Assembly (NCBI RefSeq): GCF_024508315.1
Contig: NZ_CP101987.1
Coordinates: forward strand, 1,240,001-1,304,000
From: Cellulomonas xiejunii
Lineage (GTDB): Bacteria > Actinomycetota > Actinomycetes > Actinomycetales > Cellulomonadaceae
Direction of reading: 5' to 3'
DNA length: 64,000 bases
Shown here piece after piece: positions 57,076 to 64,000 of this stretch. Every line of letters starts with the position of its first letter. The first letter of the stretch is position 1. Below the pieces are notes generated by a model, which searched no databases, was not told where the DNA came from, and worked only from the letters and a program-made list of their open reading frames with translations. The position numbers and the translations under genes were made by a program.

Positions 57076-59676
57076 TCAGAGGGGGCCGACGGCCAGGATG
57101 CGCAGGCGGACCTCGCCGGCCTCGTCGGACGCCGCGAGGTCGACGAGAGCGTCGATGCGCCAGTCGTGGTCGCCCGCCGGGTCGTCGAGGATCTGCCGCA
57201 CGTGCCACGTGCCGGCCGCGGGACCGTGCGCGTCGGCCGCCGTGCCCGCCGTCACCTGGAACAGCGCGGGGCCCCGTGCGGCCGCGCCCGTGCCGATCTC
57301 GTCGTGCGCGTCGAAGTACGGCTCGACGGCGTCGGCCCAGCGGTCGGCGGTCCACGGCTCATCCTCGGCGTCGACGTCGCCCAGCGCCGCGAGCGCGCCC
57401 CAGCGCTCGCGGGCGACGAGCTCGACGCGACGGAACATGGCTCCCCGCACGAGCGCGCGGAACGCGCGCGGGTCGGCGGTGACGGGCGGCGGGGGAGCGT
57501 CGCCCTCCTCGGCGTCGGCGACGTCCGCGACCGCGGCGTCCGGGTCGGACAGCCGCTCCCACTCGTCGAGCAGGCTCGAGTCCGTGCGTCGCACGAGGTC
57601 GCCGAGCCAGGCGACGATCTCCTCGAGCTCCTCGGTGCGGCGGTCCTCCGGGACGGTCCGACGCAGGGCGCGGTACGCGTCGGCGAGATAGCGCAGCAGG
57701 ACGCCCTCGGTGCGGTCCAGCGAGTAGAGCTGCACGTACTCCGCGAACGTCGCGGCGCGCTCGTGCATCTCGCGGACGACCGACTTGGGCGACAGCGTGA
57801 GGTCCGCGACCCACGGGTTGGTGCGCCGGTAGGTCGCGAACGTCGCCTCGAGCAGCTCGCTCAGCGGACGCGGGTACGTGACGCCCTCGAGCAGTGCCAT
57901 GCGCTCGTCGTACTCCAGGCCCTCGGCCTTCATCGCGGCGACCGCCTCGCCACGCGCCTTGTTCTCCTGCGCGGCGAGGACCTGGCGCGGGTCGTCCAGC
58001 GTGGCCTCGATGACGGAGACCACGTCGTGCGCGTACCCCGGGTCCTGCGGGTCGAGCAGGTCCAGAGCCGCGTACGCGAACGGCGAGAGCGCCTGGTCGA
58101 GCGCGAAGTTGAACGGCAGGTCCGCGACGAGCTGCACGGTCCGGCGCCGGCCGCCTCGCGCCGCCGGGTCGTCGACCCACGGGCGTTCGACGACGCCGCC
58201 CGCGCGCAACGAGCGGTACACGTCGACCGCCCGGCGGACGTGCCGCGCCCGGGCGCCGGCCGGCTCGTGGTTGTCGGTGAGCAGCCGCGTCATGACGGCC
58301 ACGGGGTCGCCGCGCCCGTCACGGCCGCGCTGCAGCACGTGCAGGACCATCGCGTGCGACACCTGGAAGCTCGACGTGAGCGGCTCGGGAGGGGCATCCC
58401 GCAGGCGCTCGAACGTCTTGTCGGTCCAGTTGACGTGGCCCGACGGCGCCTGCTTGCGGACGATCTTCTTCTGCTTGCGCGGGTCGTCGCCGGCCTTGGC
58501 CAGTGCCTTGCGGTTCTCGATCACGTGGTCGGGCGCCTGCACGACGACCTCCCCGACCGTGTCGTAGCCCGCACGCCCCGCGCGTCCCGCGATCTGGTGG
58601 AACTCCCGCGCACTGAGGTGCCGCATGCGCACGCCGTCGTACTTCACGAGGCTGGTGAGCACGACCGTGCGGATGGGGACGTTGATGCCGACGCCCAGGG
58701 TGTCCGTCCCGCAGACGACCGGGAGCAGGCCGCGCTGCGTCAGTCGCTCGACGACGCGGCGGTACTTGGGCAGCATCCCCGCGTGGTGCACGCCGACGCC
58801 GTGCCGAAGCAGCCGCGACAGGGTCTTGCCGAACCCGGGACCGAACCGGAAGCCGCCGAGCTCGGCGGCGATCGCGTCGCGCTGCGCGCGGCTCGCGAGG
58901 GGGGTCGAGAGCAGCGACTGCGCGCGCTCCACGGCCTCCTTCTGCGTGAAGTGCACGACGTACACGGGTGCGCGGCGGGTCGACACGAGCTCGTCGAGCA
59001 GCTCGTGCAGCGGCTCGACCGAGTACGCGAACGTCAACGGCACGGGTCGCTCCGTGTTGGCGACCACCGCCACGTCCCGGCCCGTGCGGCGTTCCAGGTC
59101 CTCGACGAAGAACGAGACGTCACCCAGGGTGGCCGACATGAGCAGGAACTGCGTGCGCGTGAGCTCGAGCAGCGGGACCTGCCACGCCCACCCACGCTGC
59201 GGGTCGGCGTAGTAGTGGAACTCGTCCATGACGACCAGGCCGACGTCGGTGTCGGGGCCGTCGCGCAGCGCCTGGTTGGCGAGGATCTCGGCCGTGCAGC
59301 ACACGATGGGCGCATCGGAGTTGATCGCGGAGTCGCCCGTCACCATCCCGACGTTGGCCGACCCGAACACGTCGACGAGGGCGAAGAACTTCTCGCTGAC
59401 CAGCGCCTTGATCGGTGCGGTGTAGTAGGAGCGGCGGCCCTGCGCCAGCGCCACCGCGTGCGCGGCGACGCCCGCGAGCGACTTCCCGGAGCCGGTCGGC
59501 GTCGACAGGATCACGTGCGCCCCGGTGAGGAGCTCGAGGAGCGCTTCCTCCTGGTGCGGGTAGAGCGTCAGGCCCTGGTCCGCGGCCCAGGACGTGAACA
59601 CCTCGTACAGCGCGTCGGGGTCGTGCGCGGCGTCCCCGGAAGGCAGGCGGTCGGTCAGGTTCGCAGCGTCGGGCAC
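57076..59676 (-). CDS. Superfamily 2 DEAD/DEAH-box helicase with DUF3516 domain
   Basis: 866 residues. ATP-dependent RNA/DNA helicase related to the Ski2-like group. Walker A is S-T-P-T-G-S-G-K-S near residue 60, the DEAH-type box V-M-D-E-F-H-Y-Y, motif III L-M-S-A-T-L and motif VI Q-I-A-G-R-A-G-R-A-G. The C-terminal half (about 450-866) is the actinobacterial DUF3516 domain of unknown function. GTG 59676 is preceded by GAGGAT ending six bases away. Repeats of the palindromic family lie just downstream of the stop. Confidence 0.93.
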   Translation of the reverse strand: MPDAANLTDRLPSGDAAHDPDALYEVFTSWAADQGLTLYPHQEEALLELLTGAHVILSTPTGSGKSLAGVAAHAVALAQGRRSYYTAPIKALVSEKFFALVDVFGSANVGMVTGDSAINSDAPIVCCTAEILANQALRDGPDTDVGLVVMDEFHYYADPQRGWAWQVPLLELTRTQFLLMSATLGDVSFFVEDLERRTGRDVAVVANTERPVPLTFAYSVEPLHELLDELVSTRRAPVYVVHFTQKEAVERAQSLLSTPLASRAQRDAIAAELGGFRFGPGFGKTLSRLLRHGVGVHHAGMLPKYRRVVERLTQRGLLPVVCGTDTLGVGINVPIRTVVLTSLVKYDGVRMRHLSAREFHQIAGRAGRAGYDTVGEVVVQAPDHVIENRKALAKAGDDPRKQKKIVRKQAPSGHVNWTDKTFERLRDAPPEPLTSSFQVSHAMVLHVLQRGRDGRGDPVAVMTRLLTDNHEPAGARARHVRRAVDVYRSLRAGGVVERPWVDDPAARGGRRRTVQLVADLPFNFALDQALSPFAYAALDLLDPQDPGYAHDVVSVIEATLDDPRQVLAAQENKARGEAVAAMKAEGLEYDERMALLEGVTYPRPLSELLEATFATYRRTNPWVADLTLSPKSVVREMHERAATFAEYVQLYSLDRTEGVLLRYLADAYRALRRTVPEDRRTEELEEIVAWLGDLVRRTDSSLLDEWERLSDPDAAVADVADAEEGDAPPPPVTADPRAFRALVRGAMFRRVELVARERWGALAALGDVDAEDEPWTADRWADAVEPYFDAHDEIGTGAAARGPALFQVTAGTAADAHGPAAGTWHVRQILDDPAGDHDWRIDALVDLAASDEAGEVRLRILAVGPL

Positions 59677-59782
59677 GGTGCGATCCTCGCACGTGGCGCC
59701 CCGCCGCCCGTGGCCCGGCCGGTGCGGGCCGGACCACGCGGCGCCCGGCGCCCGGCCTCGGCCCCGGTCGTCCCGTCACGCG

Positions 59783-60610
59783 TCAGGTCGCGTCCCACAG
59801 CAGGCGGTAGTACGCGATGCGCTCGTCGTCGGGCTCGACGCCGTAGGCCTCGTACACGGTGGTCTCGTACCCGGGGCCGTAGTTCCACGCGGTGCTCCAC
59901 GCGGCGATCGCCAGGTCGGCCCAGCGGTCGGCGACGCCCAGTCGCCCCAGGTCGACGTGCGCGGCCCAGCGGCCGTCGTCGCCGATCAGCGTGTTGGGCG
60001 CGCAGGCGTCGCCCTGGCACACGACGAGCAGGTCGACCGGCGGGACGTCGACCAGCCGTGCACGCGCCTCCTGCACCGTCAGACCCCGGTGCTCGGGCGA
60101 CCAGTCGGCCGGGGTGTCGCCGGCGTCGAGGTGCTCCAGGGCGGTCGTGAGGCGGGCATGCACGGACCAGTCGAAGGGGCACTCACCCGCGGGCAGGGTG
60201 TCGTGCAGGGACCGGAGCCCGGCGCCGATCGCGGACGCCGCCTCCGCCGGTCGCCCGGACCACGGCGGCACGACGGCACTGCGAGCGTCGAGGGCTGCGG
60301 TGACCAGCCAGGTCCCGTCGTCGTCGGCACCGAGGTCGAGGACGTGGGGCACGGGCGTGAACCGGACGGCCCAGGTCAGGCGCTGCGCCTCGGCGAGCAG
60401 GTCGATCTCGGTGACCTCGGCGGGTGCCCACTTGACGTACCGGTCGCGCCCGACGCGGAACGTCACGCCGCCGCTCCCGTTGACCCACACGGCCTCGACG
60501 GGGGAGCCGGCGGCGATCCGCTCCACTGCCGCAGGCACGGGTACGTCCTCACCGGGCAGTCCGCTGGGGATCTGGGGAGGGACGATCGGTCCGGTGGCGG
60601 TGTCGGGCAC
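59783..60610 (-). CDS. Aminoglycoside 3'-phosphotransferase-like kinase
   Basis: 275 residues, protein-kinase-like APH fold. ATP-binding Lys is in R-Y-V-K-W-A-P. The catalytic loop reads V-C-Q-G-D-A-C-A-P-N-T-L-I with Asp at about residue 201, then V-D-L-G-R-L-G-V-A-D-R-W-A-D-L-A-I-A. The last resembles the C-terminal half of APH(3')-II (neo) closely; the usual HGD is QGD here. The GDACxPN and GRLGVADR motifs are strong marks of APH(3'), so kanamycin/neomycin phosphorylation is plausible. GTG 60610 has GATGAT ending six bases upstream. Divergent from the acyl-CoA ligase. Confidence 0.86.
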   Translation of the reverse strand: MPDTATGPIVPPQIPSGLPGEDVPVPAAVERIAAGSPVEAVWVNGSGGVTFRVGRDRYVKWAPAEVTEIDLLAEAQRLTWAVRFTPVPHVLDLGADDDGTWLVTAALDARSAVVPPWSGRPAEAASAIGAGLRSLHDTLPAGECPFDWSVHARLTTALEHLDAGDTPADWSPEHRGLTVQEARARLVDVPPVDLLVVCQGDACAPNTLIGDDGRWAAHVDLGRLGVADRWADLAIAAWSTAWNYGPGYETTVYEAYGVEPDDERIAYYRLLWDAT

Positions 60611-60764
60611 GCGGCGATCATCGCACCGCCGTCGCCGTCGGCTCCCGAGCACCGCGTCGGCGGCGGTCGGTGGACGATCAGGTGCGGGTCGACGCCCGCC
60701 CGCGCGGCCCGCAGAGGGGCGGGCGTGGCGACGTGATTCTCGTCGTCCCGGGACGTACGGGCCG

Positions 60765-60788
60765 GTAACCTACGGTCACGTAGGTTAC
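60765..60788. promoter_or_regulatory. Operator overlapping the acyl-CoA ligase promoter
   Basis: GTAACCTACG, four bases, CGTAGGTTAC: a perfect 10-bp inverted repeat. Its end overlaps TACGCT (60786-60791), the predicted -10 hexamer that ends six bases before GTG 60798. A bound dimeric repressor, TetR-like by geometry, would block the promoter. No regulator gene lies nearby in the window. Confidence 0.75.
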
Positions 60789-60797
60789 GCTGGCGTA

Positions 60798-62510
60798 GTG
60801 ACGCTCCCAGCACACCCCGCCGACCTGCCCGCTGCCTGGCCGCAGGGAGTTCCGCGCGACATCGAGATCCCCGACGAGCCCCTCACCGCCACGCTCGACC
60901 GCGCGGTGCAGGACCACCCGGACCGGGTCGCCATCGACTTCCTGGGTCAGGCCACCACGTACCGCGACCTCGGCGCCCAGGTCGACCGCGGGACCCGCGT
61001 GCTGCACGACCTCGGTGTACGCGCGGGCGACCGGGTCGCCCTCGTCATGCCCAACTGCACGTCGCACATCGTCGCCTTCTGGTCGGTCCTGCGCCTCGGC
61101 GCCATCGTCGTGGAGCACAACCCCACGTACACGTCGGACGAGCTGGCGCACCAGCTGGCCGACTCCGGCGCCACCGTGGCGATCGTCTGGGAGCAGGCCG
61201 TGCCGCGGGTCCTCGAGGCCCAGGACCGGACGGAGCTGCGTCACGTCGTGGCCGTCGACCTCTCGGCCGACCTGCCGCGCACCGCGCGCTGGGCGCTGAA
61301 GCTGCCCGTCGCCAAGGCCCGGACGACGCGTGCCGCCATGCGCGGACCCGTGCCTGCCGGCGTCCCGCACTGGCACCGCCTGGTGGCGGCCGCGGCGCCG
61401 CTGCGGCCGTCCGACGCACCCGTGGCCTCGGACACCGCGCTGCTGCAGTACACCGGCGGCACCACCGGCACCCCCAAGGCCGCCGTCCTGAGCCACCGCA
61501 ACCTCGTCGCCAACGCGCTGCAGGGCCAGACGTGGACGCAGCACGAGCCGGGCACCGAGGTCGTCTACGGCGTCCTGCCGTTCTTCCACGCGTTCGGCCT
61601 GACGCTGTGCCTCACGTACGCCGTGCGGATCGCTGCGACGCTCGTCGTGCTGCCCTCGTTCGACCCGGCCCGCGTGCTGGCGGCCCAGCGCCGCCGCCCG
61701 GGCACGTTCATCCCCGCCGTGCCCCCGATGCTCGACCGGCTGGCCGTGGCGGCCGAGGAGGCCGGCGCCGACCTGACGTCGTTCCGGTACTCGATCAGCG
61801 GCGCCATGGCGCTGCCGCGCGCGACCGCCGAGCGCTGGGAGCGCGTCACGGGCGGCCTCGTGTCCGAGGGCTACGGCATGACCGAGACCTCGCCCGTCGC
61901 GCTCGGCAACCCGCTGAGCCCTGACCGACGTCCGGGGGCCCTCGGCCTGCCGTTCCCCTCCACGTACATTCGCGTCGTCGACCAGGAGGACCCCACACGC
62001 GACGTCGCGACGGGCGAGCAGGGCGAGCTGCTCATCTCCGGTCCGCAGGTCTTCCAGGGCTACTGGAAGCGACCCGAGGAGACGGCGCACCAGCTGCTCG
62101 AGGGCGGCTGGCTGCGCACCGGTGACGTGGTCCGCGTCGACGACGACGGCATGGTCGTCCTCGTCGACCGGATGAAGGAGATGATCGTCACCGGCGGCTT
62201 CAAGGTGTACCCCTCGCAGGTCGAGGACCACCTGCGCGGCATGCCGGGCGTCTTCGACGTCGCGGTGGTGGGCGAGCCCGCCGGCGACATGGGCGAGCAC
62301 GTCGTGGCCGCCGTCGTGCTGCACGACGACGGGTCCGGCGCAGGCGTCGACCTCGCCGCGGTGCGCGAGTGGTGCGAGACGCGCCTCGCGCGGTACGCGC
62401 TGCCCCGGCGCCTGGTCGTGCTCAGCGACCTGCCGCGCTCACAGGTCGGCAAGGTGCTGCGCCGGGTCGTCCGCGAGCAGGTGCTCGACAAGACCCCGAA
62501 GAATTCCTGA
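60798..62510 (+). CDS. fadD: Long-chain fatty-acid-CoA ligase (AMP-binding)
   Basis: 570 residues, ANL superfamily. Activates a fatty acid to acyl-AMP and then acyl-CoA. AMP motif Y-T-G-G-T-T-G-T-P-K-A-A is at about residue 218; S-E-G-Y-G-M-T-E-T-S-P; the Asp-Arg of V-L-V-D-R-M-K-E-M-I-V-T-G-G-F-K-V-Y-P; and the C-terminal catalytic Lys in S-Q-V-G-K-V-L-R-R. The start is GTG 60798, leaderless. Expression is probably repressed through the palindrome at 60765. Exact acyl-chain preference is unknown. Confidence 0.93.
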   Translation: MTLPAHPADLPAAWPQGVPRDIEIPDEPLTATLDRAVQDHPDRVAIDFLGQATTYRDLGAQVDRGTRVLHDLGVRAGDRVALVMPNCTSHIVAFWSVLRLGAIVVEHNPTYTSDELAHQLADSGATVAIVWEQAVPRVLEAQDRTELRHVVAVDLSADLPRTARWALKLPVAKARTTRAAMRGPVPAGVPHWHRLVAAAAPLRPSDAPVASDTALLQYTGGTTGTPKAAVLSHRNLVANALQGQTWTQHEPGTEVVYGVLPFFHAFGLTLCLTYAVRIAATLVVLPSFDPARVLAAQRRRPGTFIPAVPPMLDRLAVAAEEAGADLTSFRYSISGAMALPRATAERWERVTGGLVSEGYGMTETSPVALGNPLSPDRRPGALGLPFPSTYIRVVDQEDPTRDVATGEQGELLISGPQVFQGYWKRPEETAHQLLEGGWLRTGDVVRVDDDGMVVLVDRMKEMIVTGGFKVYPSQVEDHLRGMPGVFDVAVVGEPAGDMGEHVVAAVVLHDDGSGAGVDLAAVREWCETRLARYALPRRLVVLSDLPRSQVGKVLRRVVREQVLDKTPKNS

Positions 62511-62583
62511 CACCCCCGCGTGAGCGTCGCCCCCGCCGCTCCGCACGTGCCGGGCCGGTGACGGACCGAAGTACCGTGTGCGC

Positions 62584-63048
62584 GTGAGCGAGACGGACGA
62601 CGCAGCCGTGGTGGAGATGTGGACCGACGGCGCCTGCAAGGGCAACCCCGGCGTGGGTGGCTGGGGGGCCTGGATGCGCTTCGGCGACCAGGAGAAGGAG
62701 CTGTGGGGTGGCGAGGCCGCCACCACCAACAACCGCATGGAGCTCACGGCGGTCATCGAAGGGCTGCGGGCGCTGCGCCGCCCCTGCCGGGTGACGCTGC
62801 ACGTCGACTCGACGTACGTCATGAACGGGCTCACCAAGTGGCTGCCCAACTGGAAGCGCAACGGCTGGGTCACGGGGGAGAAGAAGCCCGTGAAGAACAA
62901 GGAGCTCTGGCAGGCGCTCGAGATCGAGGTCGAGCGTCATCACGTGACGTGGGTCTGGGTGAAGGGCCACGCGGGCGACCCGGGCAACGAGCGGGCCGAC
63001 GGGCTGGCCAACCGCGGCGTCGACGACGTGCGGGCCGGCGTGCGCTGA
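62584..63048 (+). CDS. rnhA: Ribonuclease HI
   Basis: 154 residues. Cleaves the RNA strand of RNA-DNA hybrids. The catalytic acids are in [11 protein letters not shown] (Asp), N-N-R-M-E-L-T-A (Glu), H-V-D-S-T-Y-V (Asp) and N-E-R-A-D-G-L-A-N (Asp). It has a basic [10 protein letters not shown] handle like E. coli RNase HI. GTG 62584 is preferred to GTG 62578 because TACCGT (62572-62577) ends six bases before it. Confidence 0.95.
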   Translation: MSETDDAAVVEMWTDGACKGNPGVGGWGAWMRFGDQEKELWGGEAATTNNRMELTAVIEGLRALRRPCRVTLHVDSTYVMNGLTKWLPNWKRNGWVTGEKKPVKNKELWQALEIEVERHHVTWVWVKGHAGDPGNERADGLANRGVDDVRAGVR

Positions 63049-63087
63049 CGCGGCCGTCGCCCGCGCGCGTCCGCCCGGGCCGACGAC

Positions 63088-64000
63088 TCAGCGCACCGCG
63101 CGGAGCCACCGACGCCGGCCGGTCGGCGCAGCAGGTGGTGGGTCCAGCGGGAGACCGGCGTGGAAGCAGACGGCCCGGGCCTGGCCCGGCGACAGCCCGG
63201 CCGAGGGCAGCAGCGCGACCAGGCGTGACCGCTGTTCGGCCCCCGGGGTGCCCCACGTCGTGGCTGCGGAGTGCTGGAGCCAGCTCGCCACGCCCGTGCG
63301 CCCGAGCTCGGCGAGGTGCGGGTCGGGGTCGGTCGCCGCGCGCACGTCGGCCTCGACGCGGTGCCACCCGCCGTGCGCGCGCGTCAGACGCCACGCGGTG
63401 CGACGGTGAGCGGGGTCGTCGGAGGCCCACGGCGGTGCCGCATGACGCAACGGCAGGCCTCGACGTGCGAGCAGGGCGCCGACGGCGGTGCTGACCGCGG
63501 GGCTCGGGTCGAGCAGCAGGGGCGTCAGCAGATCGGCGACCTCTGAACCCGGCGCCAGGCCGAGCGTCGCGCGGGCCGCGGCCGCGCGCACGCGTGCGCT
63601 GGGATCGCCGAGCGCGGCCACGGCGGGCGCCAGGTCGCGCTCGTCGCCCGCCTCTGCCAGCTCGAGGAGGCTCACGGCGCGTCGCCACGCGGGGCCGCCC
63701 GCACCGTCACGGACGGTGCGGTACACCTCGGTCGGGTCGATCCCGCGCCGTCGTGCGCGTGGCCGTGCGAGCTCCCGGACGCGCGGCGCACGGTCGAGCA
63801 GCAGCGCGGCGAGGGTCTCGACGGCAAGCGCGTCGGCCGGCAACGCGTCGAGTGCCGTGACACGCACCTCGACGGACCGCGCGGTCAGCAGCGCGGTCAG
63901 CGAGGCGACGTCCCCCGCGTCGGCGAGCCGCTGCGCGCACCACGCGCGCGACCACTGGTCGGGGTCGTGCAGCGCCACCGCGACCAGCTCGCCCGGCGTG
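63088..64000 (-). CDS. HEAT-repeat protein, N-terminus beyond window edge
   Basis: At least 303 residues; the frame stays open to the last base and reads T-P-G-E-L-V-A-V-A-L-H-D-P-D-Q-W-S-R, so the start lies outside. It is composed of short helical repeats rich in Ala, Leu and Arg (L-G-D-P-S-A-R-V-R-A-A-A-A-R-A-T-L; L-L-L-D-P-S-P-A-V), typical of HEAT/armadillo scaffold proteins. The C-terminal 100 residues are less regular, with Trp. No enzymatic motif. It probably binds another protein or nucleic acid; role unknown. Convergent with rnhA. Confidence 0.75.
   Translation of the reverse strand, partial: TPGELVAVALHDPDQWSRAWCAQRLADAGDVASLTALLTARSVEVRVTALDALPADALAVETLAALLLDRAPRVRELARPRARRRGIDPTEVYRTVRDGAGGPAWRRAVSLLELAEAGDERDLAPAVAALGDPSARVRAAAARATLGLAPGSEVADLLTPLLLDPSPAVSTAVGALLARRGLPLRHAAPPWASDDPAHRRTAWRLTRAHGGWHRVEADVRAATDPDPHLAELGRTGVASWLQHSAATTWGTPGAEQRSRLVALLPSAGLSPGQARAVCFHAGLPLDPPPAAPTGRRRWLRAVR

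Noticed and set aside
56941..60150. 1069-residue plus-strand frame over the helicase
   Set aside because: Antisense shadow of the helicase gene, which has all SF2 motifs in order.

Overview
The window is high-GC DNA with dense, mostly overlapping genes, strong G/C preference at third codon positions and frequent GTG starts. It reads as the chromosome of an actinobacterium, probably of the order Micrococcales and near Cellulomonas. Supporting points are the gatCAB and ligA neighbourhood, lone LacI-controlled sugar ABC operons without their own ATPase, a DUF3516 helicase, and amino-acid attenuators of actinobacterial type. No rRNA, tRNA, CRISPR array, prophage or insertion sequence was recognised. 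The species call is inference.

Layout. 1-8 kb: a membrane protein cut by the window edge, a three-gene operon of membrane-anchored proteins of unknown function, DNA ligase LigA coupled to a double GNAT protein, and two uncharacterised genes. 8-16 kb: gatCAB (tRNA-dependent amidotransferase), a GNAT acetyltransferase, a D-2-hydroxyacid dehydrogenase, a photolyase and a POT peptide transporter. 16-31 kb, carbohydrate use: a LacI repressor divergent from a binding-protein/permease/permease/GH3 glycosidase operon with a perfect 20-bp operator, then a Cthe_2159-like polysaccharide-binding protein and a GH13 alpha-glucosidase. Two different dihydroxy-acid dehydratase genes (ilvD) sit among them at 23-27 kb. 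31-36 kb: a lipoprotein/OmpA pair sharing a domain, a flavin/PLP-oxidase-fold protein, an ABC exporter and an AMIN-like lipoprotein. 36-40 kb: a small biosynthetic cluster with a type III polyketide synthase, an ICMT-type methyltransferase and an FAD oxidoreductase, divergent from a UbiA prenyltransferase. 40-49 kb: branched-chain amino acid synthesis, with ilvBNC, an ASCH protein, leuB, ilvE and cimA. 49-64 kb: lipoate ligase, DUF202 pair, YggS, YqgE, MFS transporter, YccF, YbaK, VIT transporter, helicase, aminoglycoside-phosphotransferase-like kinase, acyl-CoA ligase, RNase HI and a HEAT-repeat protein cut by the right edge.

How the genes work together. The window carries most of the isoleucine/valine pathway: CimA (pyruvate to citramalate), LeuB, IlvBN, IlvC, two IlvD and IlvE. 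Two transcription attenuators control it. One precedes ilvBNC and encodes a leader peptide containing I-L-V-V-L. The other precedes cimA and encodes one containing L-I-I-V. Each leader ORF is followed by a hairpin and a T-run. This is the clearest regulatory system in the window.

A recurring sequence pattern is a -10-like hexamer (xAnnnT, often TAGGGT, TACGCT or CATGAT) ending exactly six bases before the start codon. It occurs at more than a dozen genes and at both attenuator leader ORFs, and points to widespread leaderless transcription. It was used to choose several starts. The least explained items are the PKS/UbiA cluster, the three-gene anchored-protein operon, a family of roughly 80-bp palindromic repeats at 56.9-57.05 kb whose arms recur in the ilvC terminator, and an orphan operator over the acyl-CoA ligase promoter.
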